From positions 5,828,001 through 5,892,000 of the forward strand of contig OZ020485.1 of NCBI GenBank assembly GCA_963971405.1: a stretch of DNA of 64,000 nucleotides. The letters run 5' to 3'. The stretch is from Psococerastis gibbosa (Eukaryota > Arthropoda > Insecta > Psocodea > Psocidae). The position numbers were made by a program, and so were the translations under genes. Shown piece by piece: positions 53,745 through 63,575 of the stretch (the first letter of the stretch is position 1; the number at the start of each line of letters is the position of its first letter). The notes under the pieces are model-generated. The model was given only the letters and a program-made list of their open reading frames with translations. It made no database searches and was not told the DNA's origin.

Positions 53745-54440
53745 ATCAAATCAAATCAAATCAAAAAGCTGTATATTTTTACAAGTTTTTTTTTTACAAT
53801 TATAGGGGTGACTTACCGCAGGACTAGTCCGTGTGCGGTTTAGGCTTTTATACAAATAACTAAATAACTACAAATAACTGTATGGAAACCAAAGTTGAAT
53901 TATGCTAGTTTTGTTGTTGTGTTAGTATATTAGTATAATCACGTAGGCTTCCCTGGCCGGAGTCTGGTGAGGAGACAAAGGGATGCGAGCTAATAGGCCG
54001 TGGTCGATCCGCTCGTACTCCTCCGTCTCCTCATGTTAGTGTATTAGTAATTAGTAATATGTTAGTATTGTGTGCGTAAAAGGTTGGAGATATTCTGTGT
54101 GTTATTTATTTTTTTGTCTATCTTATGCATCTATTTCTTGTTTTACCCATATTTTCAATTGTTTCTTGAATACTGTCATGTTTTCGATTGCTTTTAAATT
54201 TATGTTTAATCTGTTGTAGTGTTTTATTCCTACGTATAGCGTTTGGTGTTGTATTAGTGTGGTTCTTGCACGTTGCTGCTGCAGTGGGCGTGTGTGCTGC
54301 CTTCTTGTATCATAGGGGTGTTCATATAGGAATATGAAATCAAAGCCTAGATACTGGGTGCAAAAAGAAACCTGTATGTATATTAACAGCTTCCAATGCA
54401 TTGCATTGCGTGCAAATTGGATTAATAAAGAACAATACAA
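53745..54440 (-). mobile_element. LINE 3' end with (GATTT)n tail, carrying a hairpin insertion
   Basis: The minus-strand frame 54443-54123 includes EHPYDTRRQHTRPLQQQR, LYVGIKHYNRLN and FKKQLKIWVKQEIDA, a non-LTR C-terminus (usual form YNxLP...FKxxLKxWL). The 3' UTR runs to a (GATTT)n tail at about 53747-53766 and is interrupted by the hairpin module at 53936-54033. Confidence 0.75.
53936..54033 (+). mobile_element. Hairpin module, copy 3 (98 bp, inserted in a LINE 3' UTR)
   Basis: 5' part CGTAGGCTTCCCTGGCCGGA-GTC, left stem TGAGGAGACAAAGGGATGCG-AGC, loop TAATAGGCCGTGGTCGATC (the inverse of the loop core of copy 2), right stem CGCTCGTACTCCTCCGTCTC-CTCA. Stems pair over 23 bp with four mismatches. 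Flanked by TGTTAGTATATTAGTA and TGTTAGTGTATTAGTA (53920-53935, 54034-54049), a 16-bp duplication with one change. The stem sequence has nothing in common with copy 2. Confidence 0.85.
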
Positions 54441-54591
54441 CATGGTGAATCACTTTGGGTGAAGCAATACAAATCAATGGGGTGCTGGCCTTCTGCAAGC
54501 ATTATATACAAATAGGTATATCGGTCAATATGGTCATACGATATATCGACATTCTCATCTGAAGAAAATTCAACGGCATAGCTTCAAATAA

Positions 54592-54728
54592 GGCGGGGAT
54601 TCCACCAACGTCAATAGTGATATTAAATGTTTTTTGACGTGGTAGCAGACTTTTAGACTGTCTAAAAATGTCTGCTACCACGTCAAAAAACATTTAATAT
54701 CACTATTGACGTTGGTGGAATCCCCGCC
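54592..54728. mobile_element. Palindromic MITE, copy G (near-perfect foldback)
   Basis: 137 bp, GGCGGGGATTCCACCAACGT to its complement, with arms matching almost without error down to a loop of a few bases at GACTGTCTAAA. Exact TAA duplications at 54589-54591 and 54729-54731. Contains GACGTGGTAGCAGAC in both orientations. The youngest-looking member. Confidence 0.92.
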
Positions 54729-54865
54729 TAAAGGATAAATTAATCAATAATGCCGCCTAATAATTTAACTCTCAAGGAAGCTTCAATCTCATTAAAGTTC
54801 TTTCATTAAAACCAGGGGGGCTAAAATTTCGCGTAAACTAGAATTTTTGGTAAATACTAAACTGA

Positions 54866-54945
54866 AAAGTAAAAATACCCGATTACATGATGCACGAAGT
54901 AGTCTTTTACAACTTAAGTCAGCCAAAGTTTTAATAGCTTGCTGA
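54866..54945. repeat. Right-end fragment of the foldback element seen at 16519-17183
   Basis: AAAAATACCCGATTACATGA, ACGAAGTAGT, CTTAAGTCAGCCAAAGTTTT and AGCTTGCTGAGTTAATGAAA parallel 17096-17190. No left end is visible. Confidence 0.5.
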
Positions 54946-54949
54946 GTTA

Positions 54950-57380
54950 ATGAAATAAAAAATGAAAAGTATTGAGGTTGGGGGTGCCAATTTTCTACGT
55001 AGCATATCCTCTTAAGTAGAATAAGAATATAAAAATATCGGTGTACTAATTGAGTTGCCATATCAGGATTGCCTAGTGCCTAGATTAAGAATATTATAGA
55101 CTAATAATAATTTGTTTCCTTATAATTATCAGCCTCTCCGTATGCTTAATGCTACTAATTACTAGCCGCAAGAACGAGAAGTTTGTATTGCATATAATGT
55201 TGGACTGTAGGCCAAAACACAGTCTAATACAATAAGTATAAAATTATTTAATTTGCCTAGTCTACATGTCCAGACTATAATCTGTAGCGTACGCATTAAT
55301 GCCAAACAAAGCGCTTTCGAGAAGCAGCTATATGGGCTTACGCTCATCGCCGTCAATGATGTATTATCAGAAATTTATTTATTTTCTCTTAAATGTAGTT
55401 GTAAATTTTCTGGTCAATACACAATAATTATTATTATTAGATCTGACCGCTTACGACACCCCGGGCCCGATTAGTGTATCGGTTATTGAGACTAGATTTT
55501 GTCTCTCCTTTTTTAGTCCGAAACTTGATCGGATACAAACGATAAAACTGGTAATAATTCATAATAAATAGGTTAGGCTGTATTAAACAAATAACCAACA
55601 TCCAAACTATAGTTATTAAAAAATAAATAAAAATAGAGATCCCATTAGGCCTATATTAAATTGGGCAGACGTGCAATAATTTCTCATGCGTCCCTACGAT
55701 GTGTACACTGATGACGCACCCGGGTTTTCTCGCGCTTCGTGCACGCTGTGTGAGTGCAATTCAAGTGCAAGAGCACTCGCCACATTCAGGGCCGGATTGG
55801 TGATCGTAGTTAACTCAATAGTATGGGTTATAGGAAAGACTATGCCTATGATACACAGTATAATGTGATAGCTAGAAGATGCGCAATTCAAGAGAAAGTT
55901 TACATGGGTTATGGCCTTGTTGCTATAAAATAACGAAAAAAGAGGGTACCAACAATTAAATTTCAAAATAAGGTTTTACACACCAACTGGATCACATATA
56001 GATCACGCTCACGCGATAATAGAATTCAACCTGTAGAAATTCATTAATTTCAGATCATAGGCCTACTGTATTTTAGGAAAATGCATTATGCACCCAGAAA
56101 CTGCAGTGTAACTCACTGTAACTGCCGAAAACATGCATTTCTATTTTTTTTATTAGCAAAAGTCAACTAATCTACAACTAATCTCACTTCGACGTGAATT
56201 TGTGATCGCTTCGCATTACAATATGCGTGATAGCAACTACTGTTAATTTAATTATTAGTCGGGTAATGACGAATAAACGATTAGGCCTACTGCAAAATAA
56301 ACTACGATATTTAAACTTTACTGGGGCGCAGTCTGAGGAAAGGAAAATGTAAAAACGGTTTAACTAGAGAGTACAGCTGCACTCGGCAAACTCTGCAATC
56401 GATAAGCTTTACGATGCAGTGTCATCACAATGACGGTCGTGCCCGTCGTAGGTACTACCAACTATATTAAAATAGATAAAATGGCGTCTAACCGTATGCT
56501 AAGTATTGCCAATGGGGTGAATCGAAATGGCAAAGGAAGTGATTCCAGGTTGTAGGGTTCCAACATAAAAAAATATAGACTAATGGCAAACGTGCATATA
56601 TATGCATATATATAGAACTACCTGCTTCTGGAGAATCCTCACTCTGATTGTTGATTGGTTGGCTTGGGGGGAGTATTATTTCTCGCCAAGAATATTTTTT
56701 TTAATTTACAGCAATTGTTTTGTTAATCTGCATCCAAATTATAGGCTAACAATCCAGTAACAGTTATTCATTTTAAAGATTAATTCATAATAATTCAAAT
56801 GATCAACAAAGCCAACAGCTATTTTGTCTTTGTCGTAAAATGAATTGAATAGTGATGCATCTTCCCATTAGTTAATTATGGGCGTTATTTTTGGGAATTG
56901 ACAATTCAATCAGAGGAGGGCAGTTTGTCACATAGGTTTTTTTTATTTATTTCATTCTACAAGTTGTCCATTAAACAGATTAAACAATCCAACAAGCAGG
57001 GCTGGCAACAGATCACCGGTGCAGTAAGTTCCAGGCGCACTTAACTCGAAATTTCAATAACCTGATATTGACGTATTGGGTTCGGCTTATAGAGAGAACC
57101 TCTCGCTTAGACGAGGAAACTACATTTTGCCGCTTCATTGCATGCGCTGCGGATGCCCATCCAGCTACCATGATGGCGCCTAACCACATTCCAAGTTTGG
57201 CCCATATCAGTCAAACGTAGGGGGATATGTCCTCCATTGGTGGTCAAAGGAAATCCGACCGAATTGTAGGGTTGCGAACATAAAAAGAAAATATTAGAAA
57301 ATGAAAAACAAATAGATCATTCAATAGGGAAAAGCTGCCAACAGAAGAGGGTCGCCGGGCCCGGTCATCTTAAATGCCTT
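54950..57380. other. No host gene recognised
   Basis: AT-rich. Two stretches (about 56478-56575 and 57171-57285) resemble each other (ATGGCGYCTAACC...TTGTAGGGTT...AACATAAAAA), so an uncharacterised repeat is present. No exon seen. Confidence 0.35.
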
Positions 57381-57382
57381 AT

Positions 57383-58925
57383 TGCTTTCCAATTTATACG
57401 TAGTATAAGGAAAGCTTTGTGACGGTCGAAATTTTCGATTCCGAAATTTCAACGGATTTACACGTTTTAAGGTCCCAGGAACCCAAAAAAGTGGTTTTAA
57501 CGAAATGTCTGTCTGTCTGTCGTTCTGTCTGTGCGTCGATTTCCGGGCAAACTACTCGGTCGATTTTGATGAAATTCGGCATGTAGGTTCACAAAAATCA
57601 TACCTCGGAAGAATTTTTTTAATTTGGGGCTAACTTAATATGGGGGGGTTTTATTCTCAAAAAACTCCAAAAAAACGTCTAAAAAATCATTTCTCAAAAA
57701 CGGCTCCAACGATTTCTTTTAAATTCACATATATTGTAGTCGCTATTAATGTTAACGAAATGCGGGGGGTCGCTATTTTTCGCCATCACTCAGCCAATTG
57801 TAAACTACGGCATATTTGCGTGGGGAGGGACCTTTGGATCACTTATTAATAAAGTAAAAATATCCCTGAACATTATCCTACGAGTAATGTTACATAAAAG
57901 CAGAAGAGAACATGCCCAACCCTTATATAATCAATTACAAATTCCGTCAGTTTACCATACCTACACCTGGGAAATGTTAAAATTGGTCCACAATAATAAA
58001 ATTTGCCTACCACCAGCCTCCGTTAAATATTACAACACAAGATCAGTACAGAACATTAGTTATTTCCCAAACATCACCAAAAGCCGCACGACTTTCTCGC
58101 CTGTTTTCTTGTCAACGAAAATTATAAATGCTCTCCCCACTCATAATTCAGATTAACTAAAAAAAAAAAGATTTTTTACCATCAACAAAGAACTGGCTCA
58201 ATAATTCGGAAATAACATTTCTTAAATCACTATTAAAGGAATAAATCGGTATACCTAAGTAAAAAATTAAGAACTAAATTACTATAGCCTATAAGTAAGT
58301 ATGTAAAATAACTTATTGTGATGTGAATGATGTGATCCAAAGGCCAGGTTCCCCCACGTGCACATGTATTGCATATACATGTACGTGGTGTGGAATGTGT
58401 TTTTATGACAATTTGTATTCTTACTGGTTTAATATAATTTACTTTACTTTTGCTTGCCCCTTGATAGGTTGCTTCTGGGGGTAAAAAATAAAAATAACTA
58501 AATTTTAATGAAAAATGACAAAAATAATTTTTCTGCGAAACCTTTCAATCGATTCTACCTTCTGGCATGTTTTAAGTGTTAAATTGAGTAACGAAACCGG
58601 ACAGGTTGCTTTCCGAGAAAAGTATTTGGTTTTGTGCAAAAAAATGTTTTTTTGAAAAAATGATAGAAAATTCACGCTCAAATGCACTGCGTGCTCTGTC
58701 AGTATTGCTGTGTGGTAATGTGTTGGTCTGACCTATCTAGAATTTACCTCACCTCCAGTGACGTCAGGTGGACAACCTCCCCCCGAGATATCGGAAATTT
58801 AACCATAGGAAAATTATTTACCATGAAATTACTCATTTTCTCTATCTACTAATTTTGATAAATTGGAAAGCATCATCTTGAATTTCTCAAAGCAGTCTGG
58901 ATCGAGTAAACTAGGACCGGTTCTT
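57383..58925 (+). repeat. Dispersed repeat family R, copy 6, split by a LINE
   Basis: Left GCTTTCCAATTTATACGTAG through TGCGGGGGGTCGCT at 57774, then a LINE, then resumption at TGCCCCTTGATAGGTTGCTT and on to ATAAATTGGAAAGCA and AGGACCGGTTCTTTT. It has both terminal inverted repeats. Confidence 0.8.
57775..58454 (+). mobile_element. LINE 3' end inserted in repeat R
   Basis: An open frame (to 58156) in phase with the insert reads PIVNYGIFAWGG (YG...WG motif after the reverse transcriptase), ILRVMLHKSRREHAQPLYNQ, VYHTYTWEMLKLVHNNKICL and STKIINALP. The frame's apparent start at 57749 is in the host repeat. A 3' UTR with GCACATGTATTGCATATACA follows. A 3-bp repeat (GCT) marks the junctions. 5'-truncated. 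Confidence 0.75.
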
Positions 58926-59351
58926 TTGACTGTTGGACATACGGGGAGAATCTCCCGCTTACGCTTGGTCACAACGTCAACTCACAATTGCGGAATCGTG
59001 ACAGAGCAGTGAATAGCCTTCTAGCCTACTACAGTTAGGTTTAAGTGCAGCTGTAAATTAGAAATGGTTCTAAGGCCTACTTGGGGCTGACTTTACACAA
59101 TCCGGCTCTATATAAACAGCCATTATACACTAGACGTCTAGACCTTTACCAAAATGGCAACTTACCTCTATTTAGCAGCAGCGATGAATTCCTTTACATT
59201 TTAATTGAGAAGAGAGCCGCAATCCAACACTCCAGTTTATTACTCATTGACTTAATCCGCACAAGTCAACAAAATAAGGAAAAATAAGTAATCGAAAAAC
59301 CCATCAACAGCACTCAATATTCATATCAACCTCCAACTCCAACAACAGCGG
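58926..59351. other. Unassigned, one open stretch
   Basis: 59081-59287 (+) is open and reads LYKQPLYTRRLDLYQNGNLP and EKRAAIQHSSLLLIDLIRTS. It looks protein-like in composition, but I cannot name a family. It lies next to the hAT insertion site at 59352. Possibly a transposon remnant. Confidence 0.3.
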
Positions 59352-59454
59352 CAACAGCACAGGGCTGCCAAATGACTTCTGCCGTATTCCTCGGAAATTG
59401 TTAAATAGTTCCTCAGAATACCCCGGATTTTTTTTAAAATGTTGGTCCCTTTTA

Positions 59455-59594
59455 GACGCATATTCCACCAACGTCAATAGTGATAGTAAATGTAGTATTG
59501 ACGTGGTAGCAGGCATTTTTAGACTGTCTTTAATGTCTACTACCACGTCAATACTACATTTACTATCACTATTGACGTTGATGGAATATGCGCC
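59455..59594. mobile_element. Palindromic MITE, copy H, nested in hAT
   Basis: 140 bp, GACGCATATTCCACCAACGT at the left, ACGTTGATGGAATATGCGCC at the right, exact TTA duplications (59452-59454, 59595-59597). Contains GACGTGGTAGCAGGCATT. The arms are close to copy G (CAATAGTGATAKTAAATGT) but differ in the inner third. Confidence 0.9.
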
Positions 59595-59897
59595 TTATAT
59601 ATCATTTTTTTTCATTTTTGAACACCAAGGATGTTACAAATTAAACTGGATTTAAGTTTGTTTTCATGTAGTATGCTAAGCATAGGCGGATTTTTATTAT
59701 TTATGAGATTATCGACTGCTGTACGTCACCATGCCTACTTCACCAGTTTTCTACATATAACTGGAGACTTTCTATTTTTGACATCTAATTAATTATATTG
59801 CAGTATTATATGGAGTATATAACACTGACTTTTTAAATTAGCTTTGGTTGAAGAGGCAATCAGCACGTTATAACTAAAATTAGAGGATACATAAAAA

Positions 59898-60010
59898 CTG
59901 GACGGGATTAGGCGTAGATCGTAGATTCGAATTAAGTCCAGTGTTGTTATCTATCCTCTAATTTCAGTTATACTGTAAAAGGAATTTCTAAAACCATTTC
60001 AACCATTGTA
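59898..60010 (+). mobile_element. SINE family D, partial copy 2
   Basis: GGGATTAGGCGTAGATCGTA, a mutated B box GATTCGAATTAAG, then CCTCTAATTTCAGTTATACT and ACCATTTCAACCATTGTA, parallel to the 3' half of 30213-30345. Confidence 0.5.
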
Positions 60011-60349
60011 AACTTTTCATTTTTGTTTTGTGTTCTTTGTTAAATCTAACGAGACCCAATACGCCAAGTTGTGAGTTATTTTTCATCTTTTAATCTTGCT
60101 AATTTTCAGAAGCTAGAGTGGTAGCCTATAGTCTAAGGCTCCTAAGCTACACCCACGTATACCATAAGTAGGTACCTTTAATTGTGGCAAATTCAAAATT
60201 GGCTGTTGACAATTAAAAATACTTGGAGCGCTGAGAAAAGCATTATAGGGGGCTGGGTAACCTTGTTTGGGTTGTCATTATCAGATCTAAGCTGTTCTCC
60301 GTGAATCCAAGCCATTAATGTTATGGTAAACCTGAATTAGTGAGGTTTT

Positions 60350-60953
60350 ACACATTTTATCCCCTGGAGAAGGGGGCGCCCGCGGAGTCTCCCCTGGAGA
60401 AAAACAATGATAAATGGGCCCAAATTAATGAGGTTTTTCGCATTTTATACCCTGGTGATGGGTGGGCCTGGGGGTCTCCCCCGTAGAAAAAAATTGATAA
60501 ATAGGCCCAAATTAGTGAGGTTTTACGCATATTAAACCCTGGAGAATGGGGGGCCGGGGGTCTCCCCCGGAGAAGGAAAATTGATGTATAGGTCCAAATT
60601 AGTGAGGTTTTACGAATTTTTCATGCAGTACAGTTGAGATTGTACCGACAAATAAACCTAACACTGAGGGGGCCCGGGGGTCTTTCCCGAAGAAAAAGCT
60701 TGAAAAAATAGGTCTGAAATAGGCCTATTGGGATCTTAAGCATTTTGAGTAATATATTTTTGTGAAAATAAGTCAATGTGTTGATTTTTTCATGATGTCT
60801 TTCATGTAAAATAAGCATACCGGTACCAAGAATTAATTTCCCTTTCGTTATTGTGGATACTATGCCTTTCGCCTCCATAACGTCTTTGTCACCAGAAATC
60901 CTGGGGGGGAATGCGGGCTTAGCCTCCCCCCAGGACCCCCCTATTTACGCCAA
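60350..60953. repeat. Second arm of the G/C-rich subterminal-repeat transposon
   Basis: Three regular units of about 90-95 bp (AAATTAGTGAGGTTTTACGC, CCCTGGAGAATGGGGGGCCG, GGGGGTCTCCCCCGG) followed by diverged ones, ending at 60953 with the complement of CATTGGCGTAAATAGGGG. Parallels 1-592. Confidence 0.55.
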
Positions 60954-61696
60954 TGTATGTATGTATAAACTTACAAACCTTTCTTGAAATAGGTTTGCGA
61001 TGGAAATAATGTAATAGGCTCCCATGATTTAATCATTTGATTTGACTTTTTTCTCACCCTCACACTTTTATAGGCTTAGATGAAATTCTCGGCATCTTAT
61101 TTCAGGTTCATCTAACTTTTATTCATTATACAAAGCTGAAGCTACTCAAGCTAGTAACTTTTTAAAAACATGCAGAAATCTAAAATAATTTTTAGTGCGC
61201 TAGCGGCGGGAAACACACGACAGCTAAGTCGTAATAAATAGCTGACAACTGTCATAACTGCCATATGATAACTATTGAGTTTCATTTGGCGCGAAAATTT
61301 TAGGCCAAAATATGGTGGACTTTCGATTGGTCCCCTGCTTCAGCATGCAAATCATATGGAGGTGTAGGGCTCGAGGTGGAAATAGTGTTTATATTTTTTG
61401 AATTTTGCGACAATTTTATGAAACCGCGAGAGAATCAATGGTCATTCGACAAAAATCTAAAAAAATAAAATAAAAACAAATTTCCCTAAAATCCCACAGA
61501 AAAACCTCAAAAATTGTTGACCCCGGAAATTTTTCGGAATAAAATTATTTCCCACGGAATTCCGAGGTAAACCACGGAATGTGGCAGCCCTGCAACAGCA
61601 GCTTCTGCTTCTTGCATGCTTGTTTTGTTTTCACACGAGCAGATATTGGGCCACCAACCTCAATATCATATTCAAAATGGCGCTGGATATAAGAAA

Positions 61697-61716
61697 TGAC
61701 GTCATTCGACGTCATG
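61697..61716. repeat. CRE-like palindrome pair
   Basis: ATGACGTCATTCGACGTCAT: two TGACGTCA-like half-palindromes in 20 bp. Whether it binds a bZIP factor is unknown. No gene is close. Confidence 0.3.
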
Positions 61717-61785
61717 TATATAACAAGTTTTCTTGTTGCAGCTTTGGAAGCAATATTAATCAGAGTTGTTAACAGTTTCAAACTA

Positions 61786-62665
61786 GTAGTAGTAGTAGTA
61801 GTGTTTGGAGAAACATCATGAATGTTAATAAAAAACAACCTCTTTCACTATTAAGTCATCCACTTATCGAGTAAACCACTTCGCACATCCTCTTGTATAT
61901 GTTTTTTTTTAAATTTCAACAAGGATGAAGCCAATTTGATATCCCTTCGAAGAGAATTATATTTGGATAGACCGTCTTGGAATATGCTCTTCCTTAAAAA
62001 TTCCGACGTCTGCAACACCAACACACCGTCGCCAACATTTCTAGTAGAATAAGTGTGAATTTCACCAAATGTAGTTTACAAACATAATTTTCGCTGATTT
62101 AACATGTTAAAATTCGCCTCTTTATACTCTTCACTATTTCAACATAGCAGTCACACCTTTCATCCAAGATGTCATGATCAGTCCTTAGGTTTAATGAAGG
62201 ATACTTAAATTGTTTTAAAGTGGTGTATTAATCACAGCCTTGGCATAGGTATGCACTTCTGGGCGACTTTGCTTGCATTCAATATATTGCATCTTTTCCG
62301 TTATAATATCTAGCTTCGCATTCACTTCTTTCAACTCTGACAGTTCTATCTTTTAATGTACAGCAAGAGCACACGACTCGCATTTCCACAGCAACTCCAA
62401 ATTATACATAACATAATCTAATTTACCTTTCAGACTGTTGAATTTTTCAATAGGTAGGTACATTTCATTTGTAATATTTCCACTTTGACATCTAGCATGG
62501 TACCAAAGTTGGCAATAATCACAAGACACCCATTAATCCGTTACGCTTCCTCCATCTTTGCAGAATGCGCACTTATCTTTATCTGTTTTTATCCCTATAT
62601 TCTTCTTTTTCACCGTATTTTTGGTAGATCTTCCCTTAATTTTCAGAAGTTTCACTTTTCACTTG
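61786..62665 (-). mobile_element. LINE remnant: PHD-finger ORF1 joined to a reverse-transcriptase tail
   Basis: From 62665 down: basic region (KKKNIGIKTDKDK), a C4HC3 PHD-type finger (CAFCKDGGS, WVSCDYCQLWYHARC, LWKCESCA), then a short coiled-coil-like stretch (IELSELKEVNAKLDIITEKM). After stops follows a C-terminal LINE tail (EFLRKSIFQDGLSKYNSLRR, EIKLASSLLKFKKKH) near 62060-61880 and an (ACT)n tail at 61786-61802. ORF1 carries stops and the endonuclease and polymerase are missing, so it is an internally deleted dead LINE. Confidence 0.65.
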
Positions 62666-62669
62666 TTTT

Positions 62670-63570
62670 AGTAATAAAATAAATAAAATAATTAGAACAT
62701 TAAAAACAAGTCATTTAGCTATCCGCCATTTTGACTCATATCCCTATAATACTATAGTATATGCAATATTGTTTCAAATATCAAAATATATCTTATCTAA
62801 GAAATTCTTAACATTTAAAGACAGAACATGCCCAAATAGGAACGAAGTTATTGAAATCACGTGACTACCTACTGTGCCATATTGAGAGATTTGAAAGGGA
62901 CAATAAGATTCTCGTGTCACTTTGTTTGTCTTGCTTGATGACAAAATGACAAATGGCGGATTTAAGTTTTAAATTTAAATATTGCATAGTAAAGTAAATG
63001 GACAAATGGTTGGCAGGTATTTGTTTTCAATTATTCTCCTGGGTTTTGCAACCTTGGCCCTTGCTAACAGAAGAAATTTCAAAATTAACTACATTCTAGT
63101 TTTATCCTGAAAGTTCGATTCCCTTTTTGGTTTTTCTGAAATTTCAAGAGTATTTTTATTTTTTCCCACATTTTTATATTATTAAACTGTTGAAAATGGT
63201 GTGTGATGGGAGTGTTTTGAGCTGCGCGGAAAAATGCGGAATGCATGAGCTTAACCACCAATGAGGGTAGATTCGCTCCATGACAATCGCTTGGCCCATA
63301 ACTGGCCGTAAACTGTTGAAGACGGAAGCGAAGTACCCTAAAGTGTAGGGCGACGTTAATTTAACGTTATTTTAGATGCAGGTGGGTTATAATCGACAGT
63401 TATATAAGACGTAAAGCGTGCAACTATTTTGTTTCGGCCAATAAAAATTGTTTCTTTGAAGATGCACTTATTTCCAAACAAGAGGTGAACTACTTGTGGC
63501 AACTAATGTAATTAATTACCGTTATTCAAGATCAGTTGGAAGTGCTATGCATGAATGCCAAATGGATCAG
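62670..63570. other. No feature recognised
   Basis: AT-rich; no exon, RNA gene or repeat edge found. Confidence 0.35.
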
Positions 63571-63575
63571 CTCCT

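Larger units (their letters stand above)
59360..61592. mobile_element. Non-autonomous hAT element, 2233 bp, with nested elements
   Basis: Ends CAGGGCTGCCA and TGGCAGCCCTG, exact 8-bp duplications CAACAGCA (59352-59359, 61593-61600). CGGAA-rich subterminal motifs (CCTCGGAAATTG, CGGAATTCCG) recur near both ends. No transposase. It carries a palindromic MITE (59455-59594), a SINE D remnant (59898-60010) and a G/C-rich transposon arm (60350-60953), which explain much of its length. Confidence 0.9.
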
